Origin: Pseudomonas sp. UYIF39
GTDB taxonomy: Bacteria; Pseudomonadota; Gammaproteobacteria; Pseudomonadales; Pseudomonadaceae
Reading direction: 5' to 3'
Assembly: GCF_029963765.1 (NCBI RefSeq)
Contig: NZ_JALBYU010000032.1
Coordinates: 1 to 64,000, forward strand
DNA: 64,000 nucleotides
Shown here: positions 51,789-60,718 of the stretch, piece by piece
Layout: each line of letters starts with the position of its first letter
How positions within the stretch are numbered: position 1 is the first letter of the stretch
Position numbers and translations under genes: made by a program
The notes under the pieces: model-generated
Seen by the model: only the letters and a program-made list of their open reading frames with translations
Database searches by the model: none
What the model was told of the DNA's origin: nothing

Positions 51789-53252
51789 ATGCAAAATCAG
51801 CTCTATATCGACGGCCAATTCGTTGACGCAGTTGCGGGCGGAACCATCGACGTCGTGTCGCCCCATGACGGCTCATTGATCACCAAAATTGCTGCTGCGG
51901 AAGCGGCTGATGTTGACCTCGCTGTCGCCGCTGCCAAACGCGCTTTCCCTGCTTGGGCTGCATTGGGTGCCGCAGAACGCGGGCGCCTTCTGCTTAAGCT
52001 CGCAGACAAAATCGAAGAGTGCAGCGAAGAGTTGGCACAACTCGAGTCGCTCAATACGGGACACCCAATTCGTGATTCGCGTGGCCTTGATGTCCCGCGG
52101 ACAGCGGCATGCTTTCGCTATTTTGGAGGTATGGCGGACAAGATCGAAGGATCCGTTATTCCAGTTGAGGCCGGCTTTCTGAATTACGTCCAACGTAAGC
52201 CAATTGGCGTCGTGGGTCAGATCGTGCCTTGGAACTTCCCGCTGATGTTCACCAGCTGGAAAATGGGTCCAGCTCTCGCGGCCGGCAACACTGTCGTTAT
52301 CAAACCTTCCGAGATCACTCCGCTCTCCACTCTGCGCATTGTGGAGCTGATGACAGAAGTCGGTTTTCCTAAAGGTGTCGTAAACGTTGTTCCAGGCTAC
52401 GGTCACACCGCCGGACAAGCGCTGGCCGAGCACTTGGACGTAGGTAAAATCGCATTTACCGGCTCAACGGCGACAGGCCGCAGAATCGTCGAAGCATCCA
52501 AAGGCAACCTTAAGCGTATCCAGCTTGAGTTGGGCGGGAAGGGCGCGAATATCGTGTTCGAAGATGCCAATTTGGACGCGGCCGTAAATGGCGCAGCTTG
52601 GGCGATTTTCCATAACCAAGGTCAAGCGTGCATTGCTGGGTCTCGGTTGATCTTGCACAAGGACATTGCCGACCAGTTTCTCGAGCGTTTCATCGCGCTG
52701 GCGAAATCCATTCGGTTGGGCGACCCGATGGATCCAGAGACCGAAATGGGCCCCCTCACATCGGCACTTCACCGAGATCGGGTACTGTCGTACGTCGAAG
52801 TTGCAAAAGAGCAGGGCGGCAAAATCCTGGCTGGCGGTAAAGCTCCCGATGACGAACGCTTGGCTAACGGCTTTTATGTTGAGCCAACAGTAGTCGAGGC
52901 CTCTTACCAAGACCGCGTTTGCCAAGAAGAAGTATTTGGTCCTTTCGTCACCGTTGTGCGTTTTAGCAATGATGAAGAAGCGCTCGCTATCGCAAACAGC
53001 ACTGAATACGGCTTGGGTAGCGGGTTGTGGACTCAGAACCTTACACGTGCGCACAAGATGGCGGACGCCATCCATGCCGGCATGTGCTGGATTAATTGCT
53101 ACAAGCGTGTCAGCCCAGGCAGTCCGTTTGGTGGCGTTGGTCAGTCGGGCTATGGTCGCGAGATGGGCTTCGAAGCGATCCACGATTACACGGAGGCCCG
53201 ATCTGTTTGGGTTAACGTCGACGCCAAAATAGCTCCCCATTTCAAGCGCTGA
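51789..53252 (+). CDS. pnpD: 4-Hydroxymuconic semialdehyde dehydrogenase
   Basis: A 487-residue NAD(P)-dependent aldehyde dehydrogenase. It has the cofactor segment PWNFPLMFTSWKMGPALAAG, the catalytic Glu in LELGGKGANIVF and the Cys in NQGQACIAGSR. From context its substrate is the ring-fission product 4-hydroxymuconic semialdehyde, giving maleylacetate. The ATG at 51789 follows GCGAGGAATACATT, nearly the same leader as the dioxygenase large subunit. Confidence 0.88.
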   Translation: MQNQLYIDGQFVDAVAGGTIDVVSPHDGSLITKIAAAEAADVDLAVAAAKRAFPAWAALGAAERGRLLLKLADKIEECSEELAQLESLNTGHPIRDSRGLDVPRTAACFRYFGGMADKIEGSVIPVEAGFLNYVQRKPIGVVGQIVPWNFPLMFTSWKMGPALAAGNTVVIKPSEITPLSTLRIVELMTEVGFPKGVVNVVPGYGHTAGQALAEHLDVGKIAFTGSTATGRRIVEASKGNLKRIQLELGGKGANIVFEDANLDAAVNGAAWAIFHNQGQACIAGSRLILHKDIADQFLERFIALAKSIRLGDPMDPETEMGPLTSALHRDRVLSYVEVAKEQGGKILAGGKAPDDERLANGFYVEPTVVEASYQDRVCQEEVFGPFVTVVRFSNDEEALAIANSTEYGLGSGLWTQNLTRAHKMADAIHAGMCWINCYKRVSPGSPFGGVGQSGYGREMGFEAIHDYTEARSVWVNVDAKIAPHFKR

Positions 53253-53260
53253 GGCTGATC

Positions 53261-54328
53261 ATGAATTCCTTCGTTTACCAGAGTCTCCCGACGCGCGTCG
53301 TGTTTGGCGCAGGCAAACTATCTACGTTGGCTGAGGAAATTGACCGCCTCGGTGCCAAGCGTGCCTTGATTTTAACCACACCTGAGCAGCGCGGGCTTGG
53401 GGAGCAGGTAGCGCAACTGCTCGGAGATCGAGCAGCAGACGTTTATTCAAGAGCAGTGATGCATGTGCCGTTAGAAATGGCGCAAGCAGCGCGTGGCGAA
53501 GCGTCCAGGCTTCACGCTGACTGCTGCGTCGCTGTTGGTGGTGGTTCGACGATTGGGCTGGGTAAAGCTATCGCAATGGACTCGGGATTGCCGATTGTGG
53601 CGATTCCAACGACCTACGCCGGTTCGGAAATGACGCCCATTTATGGCATCACCGAAAACCGGCTAAAAAAGACAGGTCGTGATCCTCGTGTCCTACCTAA
53701 GACCGTCATATATGACCCGGAATTAACCTTGTCCCTTCCGGCGCAGATATCCGCCTGTTCTGGTATGAACGCTATGGCCCACGCCGTAGAGGCGCTATAT
53801 GCCGAAGACGCCAATCCAATCATTGGTTTCATGGCTGAAGAATCGATCCGCTCGCTGGCTCAGGCGTTACCACGCGTCGTCAATGATCCGAATGATTTAG
53901 AGGCACGAAGCCAAGCTCTGTATGGGGCGTGGTTGGCTGGAATTTGCTTGGGCTCGGTTGGCATGGCTTTGCACCACAAGCTTTGCCATACATTGGGCGG
54001 TACGTTTAATTTACCGCACGCTCAGGCACACGCAATCGTGTTGCCTCATGCTGCGAATTACAACAGGGAAGCAGCAGCGGGACCACTCCAAAGAGCTGCT
54101 CGAGCCTTAGGCGGCAGCGACGCCAGTGAAGTGGGTGGGTTGCTGTACGAACTGAACCAGAAGCTCGGAATTCCGTTGTCGCTTGCTGAAATTGGGCTTC
54201 CAGAAACGGGGCCGGCTGAAGCGGCAAAAATTGCCTGTGCAAGCCCTTACTATAACCCGCGGCCATTCGAGCAAGGGCCGATTGAAGAGCTGCTGCGCCG
54301 CGCTCTGAACGGCTCCGCACCAAGCTGA
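53261..54328 (+). CDS. pnpE: Maleylacetate reductase
   Basis: A 355-residue enzyme of the iron-alcohol-dehydrogenase fold that reduces maleylacetate to beta-ketoadipate with NAD(P)H. It has the glycine-rich VGGGSTIGLGKAIA, the TTYAGSEMTPIYGITE segment, and MALHHKLCHTLGGTFNLPHA with histidines typical of this family. It begins 9 bases after the aldehyde dehydrogenase. Confidence 0.9.
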   Translation: MNSFVYQSLPTRVVFGAGKLSTLAEEIDRLGAKRALILTTPEQRGLGEQVAQLLGDRAADVYSRAVMHVPLEMAQAARGEASRLHADCCVAVGGGSTIGLGKAIAMDSGLPIVAIPTTYAGSEMTPIYGITENRLKKTGRDPRVLPKTVIYDPELTLSLPAQISACSGMNAMAHAVEALYAEDANPIIGFMAEESIRSLAQALPRVVNDPNDLEARSQALYGAWLAGICLGSVGMALHHKLCHTLGGTFNLPHAQAHAIVLPHAANYNREAAAGPLQRAARALGGSDASEVGGLLYELNQKLGIPLSLAEIGLPETGPAEAAKIACASPYYNPRPFEQGPIEELLRRALNGSAPS

Positions 54329-54415
54329 TTTATCGTTGCCTCCCAAGCCAACCGAAGCGATCCTGCGTTTCGGTTGCTCAGTCGCATCGCGTCAATTCCG
54401 TCGGAAATAACAACA

Positions 54416-55288
54416 ATGACCAATGACGAAAAAGCATCGGAGCGCTTGATCTCCGAAAAGGCAATACAGAGTTTTAACGACGCGCCTGACGCGCGTTTCA
54501 GGCAAATCATGCAAAGCCTGACACATCACTTGCATGCTTTCGTTAGTGAGGTCGAACTCACGGAGAAAGAGTGGTTTGAGGGCATCAAGTTCTTGACTGA
54601 AACCGGCCACAAATGTGACGGTCATGTGCGGCAAGAATTCATCCTTCTATCGGACACGCTCGGCGTCTCCATGCTGGTGGATGCCATTAACCACCGGCAC
54701 AGTGCTAACGCGACCGATACGACTGTGTTCGGACCGTTTTACATCGATGGGATGCCGGAGCGCGCCTTTGGCGAGAACATGGCGTTCACCCCTGGAGAGG
54801 CTGCACTGGTTCGTGGGAGGGTTGTCGACACCCGCGGAAATGCTCTTCCCAATGCAATACTCGACGTTTGGCAGACGGCTGAAAATGGAATGTACTCAGG
54901 TCAAGATGCGGCGCAGCCATTTGGAAATCTCCGCGGTCGGTATCGGACAGATTCCAACGGTTATTTCGCTATTCGCACCATCGTTCCTGTCTGCTATCCA
55001 ATTCCAACCGACGGCCCGGTCGGTCGGATGCTAAATGCAGCCAAGCGTCACCCTTGGCGGCCAGCACACTTGCATTTCATGATCGAGGTACCGGGCTATA
55101 AGAAGCTGGTCACGCACCTCTTCAATCACGATGATCCGTATCTCGAATCCGACGCAGTGTTTGGCGTTAAACAGTCATTGCAGGTTATCTACGAGGAACG
55201 GTTTACGCACGACGACCTATCTGCTGGGTTGGATATCCAATTGCCGTTTAGACGTGCTAGTTATGAATTCGTCATGGAATCCGTGTGA
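54416..55288 (+). CDS. Hydroxyquinol 1,2-dioxygenase (intradiol)
   Basis: A 290-residue Fe(III) intradiol dioxygenase. An N-terminal helical dimer domain (about 1-100) is followed by the catalytic beta-sandwich. Ligand candidates are Tyr in NGMYSGQ, Tyr in GRYRTDSNGYF, and His in HPWRPAHLHFMI. The VFGPFYIDGMPER segment and length fit hydroxyquinol or benzenetriol dioxygenases rather than catechol types. Product maleylacetate feeds the reductase upstream. ATG 54416; an in-frame start 14 codons earlier is weaker. Confidence 0.85.
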   Translation: MTNDEKASERLISEKAIQSFNDAPDARFRQIMQSLTHHLHAFVSEVELTEKEWFEGIKFLTETGHKCDGHVRQEFILLSDTLGVSMLVDAINHRHSANATDTTVFGPFYIDGMPERAFGENMAFTPGEAALVRGRVVDTRGNALPNAILDVWQTAENGMYSGQDAAQPFGNLRGRYRTDSNGYFAIRTIVPVCYPIPTDGPVGRMLNAAKRHPWRPAHLHFMIEVPGYKKLVTHLFNHDDPYLESDAVFGVKQSLQVIYEERFTHDDLSAGLDIQLPFRRASYEFVMESV

Positions 55289-55291
55289 CGC

Positions 55292-55606
55292 ATGGGCCAA
55301 TTTTTTGCGGTATTCGCAACCGACCATCCGGACTCCTTAGCGTTACGCCAACGTCTACGGCCGGACCATCGCGCGCATCTACGGGCTACCGATGCGCATC
55401 GTGTAGTTGTGCGACTGGGTGGTCCAACTCTCGACGAAACTGGCGTTGCTATGAATGGGACCCTGCTTGTCATTGAAGCAGCGAGCCTTGTTGAAGTAGA
55501 GGCATTCGTTAACGACGATCCTTACGTACGGGCTGGATTGTTCGCCAACATAGAAATCAGACCCTGGAATTGGAGTCTCGGTAACCCAGAGTCGAGGGGG
55601 AGGTGA
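55292..55606 (+). CDS. YciI-like protein
   Basis: A 104-residue protein of the YCII fold (MGQFFAVFATDHPDSLALRQ, then RPDHRAHLRATD) with the Asp and His that form the family dyad. One relative, TftG of 2,4,5-T degradation, is a chlorohydroxyquinol dehydrochlorinase, so a role on a substituted hydroxyquinol is possible. It starts 3 bases after the intradiol dioxygenase gene and overlaps the next start (TGATG). Confidence 0.75.
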   Translation: MGQFFAVFATDHPDSLALRQRLRPDHRAHLRATDAHRVVVRLGGPTLDETGVAMNGTLLVIEAASLVEVEAFVNDDPYVRAGLFANIEIRPWNWSLGNPESRGR

Positions 55607-55938
55607 TGGCTGTCATTACGCTATGTCGATTGGAAGACATCGTAGACGGCTGTGCGCTGGGGCTGCCCGAACACACGCAGTTCCATGCTGCGGGGTTGGT
55701 CGCTGTACGCCAAGGTGAGGAGGTACGGGTCTACATTAATCGATGTCCCCACTTTTCAGTGCCACTCGATTACCGTCCCAATGAATTTTGCACCTACAGG
55801 GGCAAGTATTTGATGTGTGCTCACCACAGTGCGGTCTTTCGTTTTGAAGATGGACACTGCATTGATGGTCCATGCAAGGGAGCCCACCTGGAACCTGTCG
55901 CAGTGGAGTGCGTTGACGGCCACGTCATTTTGCAATGA
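55606..55938 (+). CDS. Rieske-type [2Fe-2S] ferredoxin
   Basis: A 110-residue protein with the Rieske ligands CPH (NRCPHFSVPLD) and CAHH (LMCAHHSAVF). It lacks an oxygenase partner in the window. The start overlaps the YciI stop. Last in the operon, it may deliver electrons to an unseen oxygenase or re-reduce the iron of a ring-cleaving dioxygenase; both are inferences. Confidence 0.8.
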   Translation: MAVITLCRLEDIVDGCALGLPEHTQFHAAGLVAVRQGEEVRVYINRCPHFSVPLDYRPNEFCTYRGKYLMCAHHSAVFRFEDGHCIDGPCKGAHLEPVAVECVDGHVILQ

Positions 55939-56053
55939 CGGAGTGAATTGGTAGGAGTTGAATGTCACTCGGATTTGAGAGACCTCGACGAAATTGATTA
56001 TCTCAACTCCGCCTCTTATCTCAAGTCTCGAAAGATGGCTTTCTCCGTAACTA

Positions 56054-56545
56054 CTAGCTGTAGTTAAAAATCAGCCTTGTCTGGTCCGTGTCAGCAATGC
56101 CCGAGCCATCACTGCGGTACGTGCCATGGCGCAGGGTTGTCCCGAATCCTTTCAACAGGCCAGTGGGGACGATGTAGTCAATCCTGAGATCCCGCTCCCA
56201 CTCCTTATGATCACTGCCACCTCTGACGTCCTTGATTTGGTCGCCACTTAAATATGCCGCTGAAGCTTTGAGCCCAGGTATGCCCACCTTGGAAAAATCA
56301 TAGGAATATTGACCAAAGCTCGTCTGTTCGCCAGCTCGTGAAAATGTACCAACATTAGCTTTCGTGAATAAGTAAAAGGTGGAGCCGCCGTTGCCTTCCG
56401 GACGGCTGCGGCCATCGACAACGTTCCCCTGATCAAGCCATACAAACCCGCCATCATCGCTGACGCTCACGTGGCCCAACATGAATGCATGGCCGCCTAG
56501 GGTGTAGGTGAACATAGCGGACCATGTTTTGTTAGTCTCAGTGGC
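56054..56545 (-). pseudogene. OprD-family porin, C-terminal remnant
   Basis: The frame after a TAA at 56546-56548 reads ATETNKTWSAMFTYTLGGHA and goes on to DYIVPTGLLKGFGTTLRHG and the end LIFNYS. This is the last third of an OprD-type porin, whose full length is about 420 residues. No start codon precedes the conserved part and the rest of the gene is missing. It lies convergent to the Rieske gene. Confidence 0.8.
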
Positions 56546-57488
56546 TTAGGAGCCGAACTCTGGCTCTAGCCTTCGGATCCAGCAGCCCTTGGACTGGTTG
56601 TCATTATTGCTAATGGCAGCTAATACACGGTGTCGTAGATCCGGATATCTGATGCAGAAATAGGCCCTGGACAGACTGCCGAGGGCCTTCAATTTTCACG
56701 CAGCTGGTTCAAGTAATCCGAACACGCCTACCGCTTTTCGCTTTGCAACTCAACGCCGCGGGAGCGCATACCACAGAGGACGTGGCTAGCTTGTGCGTAA
56801 TGACGGATGCGCTTTTGTTCCCAAGCTGCTGCTCCAAGAGACTCCGCACGGATTCGATCGTCAATATGCGTGACGACTCGACCGCGGAGGCTGTGGATTG
56901 GCCGGCAGCTGTCAATATTAGAACGGTGTCCAAAGCGGTGTTCACTGACGCAGCCGCAATGTCACCAACGCCATCTTTGATCATGATGATAGCCTCGATT
57001 GAGGAGTCTCCTGCAAGGACGCAGGCAAAACCTACCTTTTAGCCTAGTGCCGATTCCGGTGAGGCGATGCTATGAGTGATGGGCGGCAGCGTTCATAAAT
57101 TTTACCAGCCGTGGTGAGACGACGCCGCGATGGGCATCGTCTATACCCTATCGCGGGTACGTTCGGTGACCGCGAAACAAGAGGGGGGACTTTTACTCGA
57201 AGTTATGGGCAGGCCAAGCCCTTTCATTATTTTGCACGTAGTGAGCGGTCATTGTTATTCCTGTCAGTAGACAACATCTGATGACGGCGATATGAAGATT
57301 CATGCGTTATAGCCGACGCGTTCTACAAAATTTGGATCCATTTGCGATCTAGTCAAACCGGATAGGTCGCGGATGACTTTCGAAGAACACGTCGCTTGGC
57401 ACTGTTTTTCATAGGAGCATATCTTGGCGGAGTCGAGTGAAGGCTTCCTTCGTTCATCCTGCTTGTGGGCTCAAATTGAGGATCCGTC
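56546..57488. other. Gene-poor stretch upstream of the DUF305 gene
   Basis: A minus-strand frame (stop at 56709, ATG at 56984, possibly longer to 57035) reads MIKDGVGDIAAASVNTAL and onward. It looks partly protein-like but I know no family and see no ribosome site, so I do not call it a gene. No repeat or RNA is recognised. GAGGATCCGTC at 57479 is the ribosome site of the next gene. Confidence 0.35.
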
Positions 57489-57914
57489 ATGCCGATCTTT
57501 TTAGCTCACAAAATCCGCATTAGCTTCTCAATTCTTGCCCTGATAGCGGCGTTCCCAGCTATTGCTCACGAGGCTACGGAGAATGCTGATCCGTCCAACC
57601 ACTCCAGCTTAGGTACGCCCTTCCTTAGCGAAAACAATGTCGCCATGGAAAGGATGATGAAGGGAATGGAGGTCGAGCCTACTGGGGACGTCGATCATGA
57701 CTTCGTCATCATGATGAGCGCACACCACCAAGGTGCAATCGACATGGCGATGACTCTTCTCAAGTATGGGAAAAACGAACAACTGAGACGGCTCGCCCAA
57801 GAAATCATCGTCGAGCAGCAGCAGGAAATTGCCGCAATGAAACTGGCCATAGGTGCTCCGTTACCAGCGTCAGTCGCTTCTCCCTCTCAGACTCCCTCTG
57901 TGGCCCAACCCTGA
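57489..57914 (+). CDS. DUF305 family secreted protein
   Basis: A 141-residue protein. A signal peptide ends FPAIA (about residue 26), and the DUF305 core has MMKGMEVEPTGDVDHDFVIM, the hallmark MSAHHQGAIDMA and IIVEQQQEIAAMK. The fold is a ferritin-like helical bundle; relatives such as CopM bind copper or silver through Met and His. Its Met-rich MERMMKGM and HH pair fit that. It is followed after 41 bases by a beta-propeller gene. Confidence 0.85.
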   Translation: MPIFLAHKIRISFSILALIAAFPAIAHEATENADPSNHSSLGTPFLSENNVAMERMMKGMEVEPTGDVDHDFVIMMSAHHQGAIDMAMTLLKYGKNEQLRRLAQEIIVEQQQEIAAMKLAIGAPLPASVASPSQTPSVAQP

Positions 57915-57955
57915 GCCGCACAGACCTGACTTTACAAAAAGTAAGAGAGATTCTC

Positions 57956-59413
57956 ATGAAGCTCCCAGTGGTCCTGATAGCGTTGATCACCCCGATGTTG
58001 CTGTCCGGTTCCGTAGTCAGTTTCGCTGGCCAAATACCTGGGAAAGCCTCTGCGCAGGATATCCCCATCACCCACCAAGACCGAATGTATGCGGCAGAGC
58101 AGTTCTCGAACACCGTCTCAGTAACCGATCCTGTCGATAACAAAGTGCTCGGTGTAATTCCCTTGGGCGATCCCCAACCGACAAACCTCAGCCCGCTCTA
58201 TCGTGGAGAAGTGCTAACGCACGGCCTGGGATTTTCACCTGATCACAAGACCTTGGTGGTGGTATCAGTCGGCACCAATTCGGTGACGTTTATCGATACC
58301 GAAACCAACTCCGTTAAGCACAAGACCTATGTTGGCCGTGCGCCTCACGAGGCGTTCTTTACGCCCGATGGCAAGGAAGTCTGGGTGACGGTGCGCGGCG
58401 AGGATTATGTGTCGGTTATCGATGCCAAAACCTACCAAGAGACAATGAGGATCAAGACGCCAGTGGGGCCCGGCATGCAGATATTTTCTCCAGACGGTAA
58501 GTACGGTTACGTCTGCTCGTCCTTCACTCCAGAGACGGTAGTGGTGTCCGTAGCTGACCACACAATTGTTGGTCATGTGCCACAGGTAAGCCCGTTCTGC
58601 CCAAACATTGCCGCATCTGCTGATGGCAAGCAGGTTTGGTTCACCTTGAAGGACACGGGAAAAGTCCAGGTGTTTGAAGCTACTCCACCTTTCAAGCCAC
58701 TCAAGACCCTGGATATCGGTCCCATCGCCAACCATGTCAATCTGGTCAACAACGCCAACGGTTCATTTGCCTATATCACTGTTGGTGGGTTGAATCAGGT
58801 GCAGGTTTATCGCACGGACAATTTTGAGAAGGTAGCAACTATTCCCGTCGGCAATCTTCCTCACGGAGTGTGGCCATCCGGCGATGGAACCCGTATCTAC
58901 GTAGGGCTGGAAAATGCCGATGCGTATGCGGTGATCGATACACTGAGCAACAAGGTAGTAGCCAATATTCCTATCGGCCAAGCACCACAGGCTATCGCCT
59001 ACGTACCCAACGCAGTTACGAAGGGGACGGGGACTGACAACCTCAAGCCTCTAGGTGTCGCGGCTCAAGCCGCGCACCTCAGCCTACAGGTCGTGGGTAA
59101 AACTGCTGATCAGCCTCCAACCAGCGTCGCGCTATTCGATCAAGGACTGATTCAGGTGTTGCAAGCCGCTGTGACGGGGCTAGAACCTAAGCAGCCCTAC
59201 ATATTGGCGTTGTCTAACCAACCCGACGGTAGCGGTCCCTTACAACCCTTGTCTGCGTTCACGACAAACCCGGCAGGTTCGGCAGTCGTCAATGCAGTTG
59301 GTCCTATCCGGCAGATCGTGCAGAACTATGCGCCTGAGCAAAATCGCTATTTGGTGATCGTGGCCGGCACGCCGGAGCAACTTGGGGCAGTAGTTCAGGT
59401 TCAGTCCAAGTAA
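57956..59413 (+). CDS. YVTN-type beta-propeller protein, secreted
   Basis: A 485-residue protein. A signal sequence is followed by repeated beta-propeller blades (NTVSVTDPVDNKVLGVIPLG, TLVVVSVGTNSVTFIDTETN, VSVIDAKTYQ, VYRTDNFEKVATIPVGNLPH, YAVIDTLSNKVVANIPIG), then a C-terminal domain of about 120 residues without these repeats. YVTN/YncE-like proteins are periplasmic; their ligand is rarely known. Close linkage to the DUF305 gene suggests a joint role, perhaps in metal handling. Confidence 0.8.
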   Translation: MKLPVVLIALITPMLLSGSVVSFAGQIPGKASAQDIPITHQDRMYAAEQFSNTVSVTDPVDNKVLGVIPLGDPQPTNLSPLYRGEVLTHGLGFSPDHKTLVVVSVGTNSVTFIDTETNSVKHKTYVGRAPHEAFFTPDGKEVWVTVRGEDYVSVIDAKTYQETMRIKTPVGPGMQIFSPDGKYGYVCSSFTPETVVVSVADHTIVGHVPQVSPFCPNIAASADGKQVWFTLKDTGKVQVFEATPPFKPLKTLDIGPIANHVNLVNNANGSFAYITVGGLNQVQVYRTDNFEKVATIPVGNLPHGVWPSGDGTRIYVGLENADAYAVIDTLSNKVVANIPIGQAPQAIAYVPNAVTKGTGTDNLKPLGVAAQAAHLSLQVVGKTADQPPTSVALFDQGLIQVLQAAVTGLEPKQPYILALSNQPDGSGPLQPLSAFTTNPAGSAVVNAVGPIRQIVQNYAPEQNRYLVIVAGTPEQLGAVVQVQSK

Positions 59414-59766
59414 ACGAACTCAGTTGCATGGCGACGCAGCCATATATTCGTGGCTATGCATTCGGACCAAGAGTTTTCAGGTAAGTCTCCCCCATCCGCC
59501 GCCCCCCTTCTGAAAACTGGATTCGCTGGTGTCCCGGTTCTCCCTGCGTTCACCTGCGCGACATAACGCTACCGACCTCCGTCCGAGATAACAGGACCTC
59601 TGGCATTTCGACTGTGAATTCCGCACTCACAATGCATAGGTTTTGCTTATGCGTTGCATTGTATATCGGTCTTGGACGCTATCGCCCAATCGGCAGAAGA
59701 TTGCTTCACAAACAGGCAATTACTTCTCAGCAATGCAAATAAAGCGAACTCGACAGGAGACACATC
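59414..59766. other. Intergenic region with a long inverted repeat
   Basis: No gene seen. At 59630-59661 CAATGCATA and TATGC-G-TTGCATTG form an imperfect inverted repeat over a short spacer, about 105 bases before the repeat-protein gene. It could be an operator. CAGGAGACACATC is that gene's ribosome site. Confidence 0.4.
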
Positions 59767-60183
59767 ATGAAAACTGTTACCCAATTACTTGCTGTCACCA
59801 CCTTTGCACTCAGCATTAGCGCATTTGCGGTACCGAGCACTCAGAAAGATCAATTTTTCACTCAGACCGCTGAATACCAACATACTATTGCTTCGGATGG
59901 CTCGGATCGTACGCCACAAGGCCAAACCCTCGCGTCCGATGGGGCGGACCACACGCCACAAGGCCAGGCTCTTGCCTCAGATGGGGCGGACCACACTCCA
60001 CAAGGCCAGGCTCTTGCCTCCGATGGGGGGGATCGTACGCCACAAGGCCAGGCCCTTGCCTCCGATGGGGCGGACCACACTCAACAAGGCCAAATTCTTG
60101 CCGCAGATGGCTCAGATCATACGCCAAGCGTGCAAGTCGCGTCTGACGGTTCGGATCGCACTCAGACCCATCGTATGGCGTGA
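59767..60183 (+). CDS. Secreted protein with 14-residue tandem repeats
   Basis: A 138-residue protein. A signal peptide ends ISAFA (about residue 20). Residues about 42-130 are tandem units LASDGADHTPQGQA with variation (SDR, GDR, ADH, SDH). The DNA repeats with a 42-bp period and few changes, so the array is recent or kept by recombination. The units have regular Asp and His/Arg and no hydrophobic core, suggesting a disordered periplasmic or extracellular chain that might bind metal. No known family recognised. Confidence 0.75.
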   Translation: MKTVTQLLAVTTFALSISAFAVPSTQKDQFFTQTAEYQHTIASDGSDRTPQGQTLASDGADHTPQGQALASDGADHTPQGQALASDGGDRTPQGQALASDGADHTQQGQILAADGSDHTPSVQVASDGSDRTQTHRMA

Positions 60184-60718
60184 CCCCCTTGGTTGCGTCC
60201 GCCCGAGCCGGGCTTTATAAACAAAAAGAATTGCTCTGCTGGTAAACGCTTGCAGGGCCTTTCTCGTTTTCGTGACTGCACCTTACTGAAGAAGATCTTC
60301 AAGCCTCAATTAGCCCCTCGGTAGATGACTCTAGTTTTCGGCAGATTCCGTAGATGCGCACAAGTAGGTGGCTTCGGTGGGGGTCAACTCCTACTGTAAT
60401 TATTCCTTAGCGCCCACCACAGCGCCCCGACCTGCCTTCGGCTCTGGTGCGTTTTACAGCATCGATTAAGGGTTTTAAATGATCGTCTTTGATGAATACA
60501 GGCGGGGGGATCAGTCGATAACGAAAGGGGATATGGTTAAAAAACCATGTTTCAGATCCTTTATGTTAGTGGACCTAGGTGGTTGTGACTGGGTGATTAC
60601 TGTCGTGTTCACCGAATTCGATCAATGGAACTCTTGAAAGATTATGAAGCGTAGGGTTTGTAAAAAAAGACAAGGCGCCACGCTGTAGGCCTGGCGCCTA
60701 GAAATTACTAGTTAGGTT
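60184..60718. other. Gap between the repeat protein and the catalase gene
   Basis: No gene with support. A 52-codon frame at 60479-60637 (MIVFDEYRRGDQSITKG) lacks a ribosome site. Apart from the catalase terminator, reported separately, nothing is recognised. Confidence 0.4.
60662..60700 (-). terminator. Terminator of the catalase gene
   Basis: On the minus strand AGGCGCCA, 11-nt loop, TGGCGCCT, then a run of T (complement of AAAAAAA at 60662). Confidence 0.85.
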
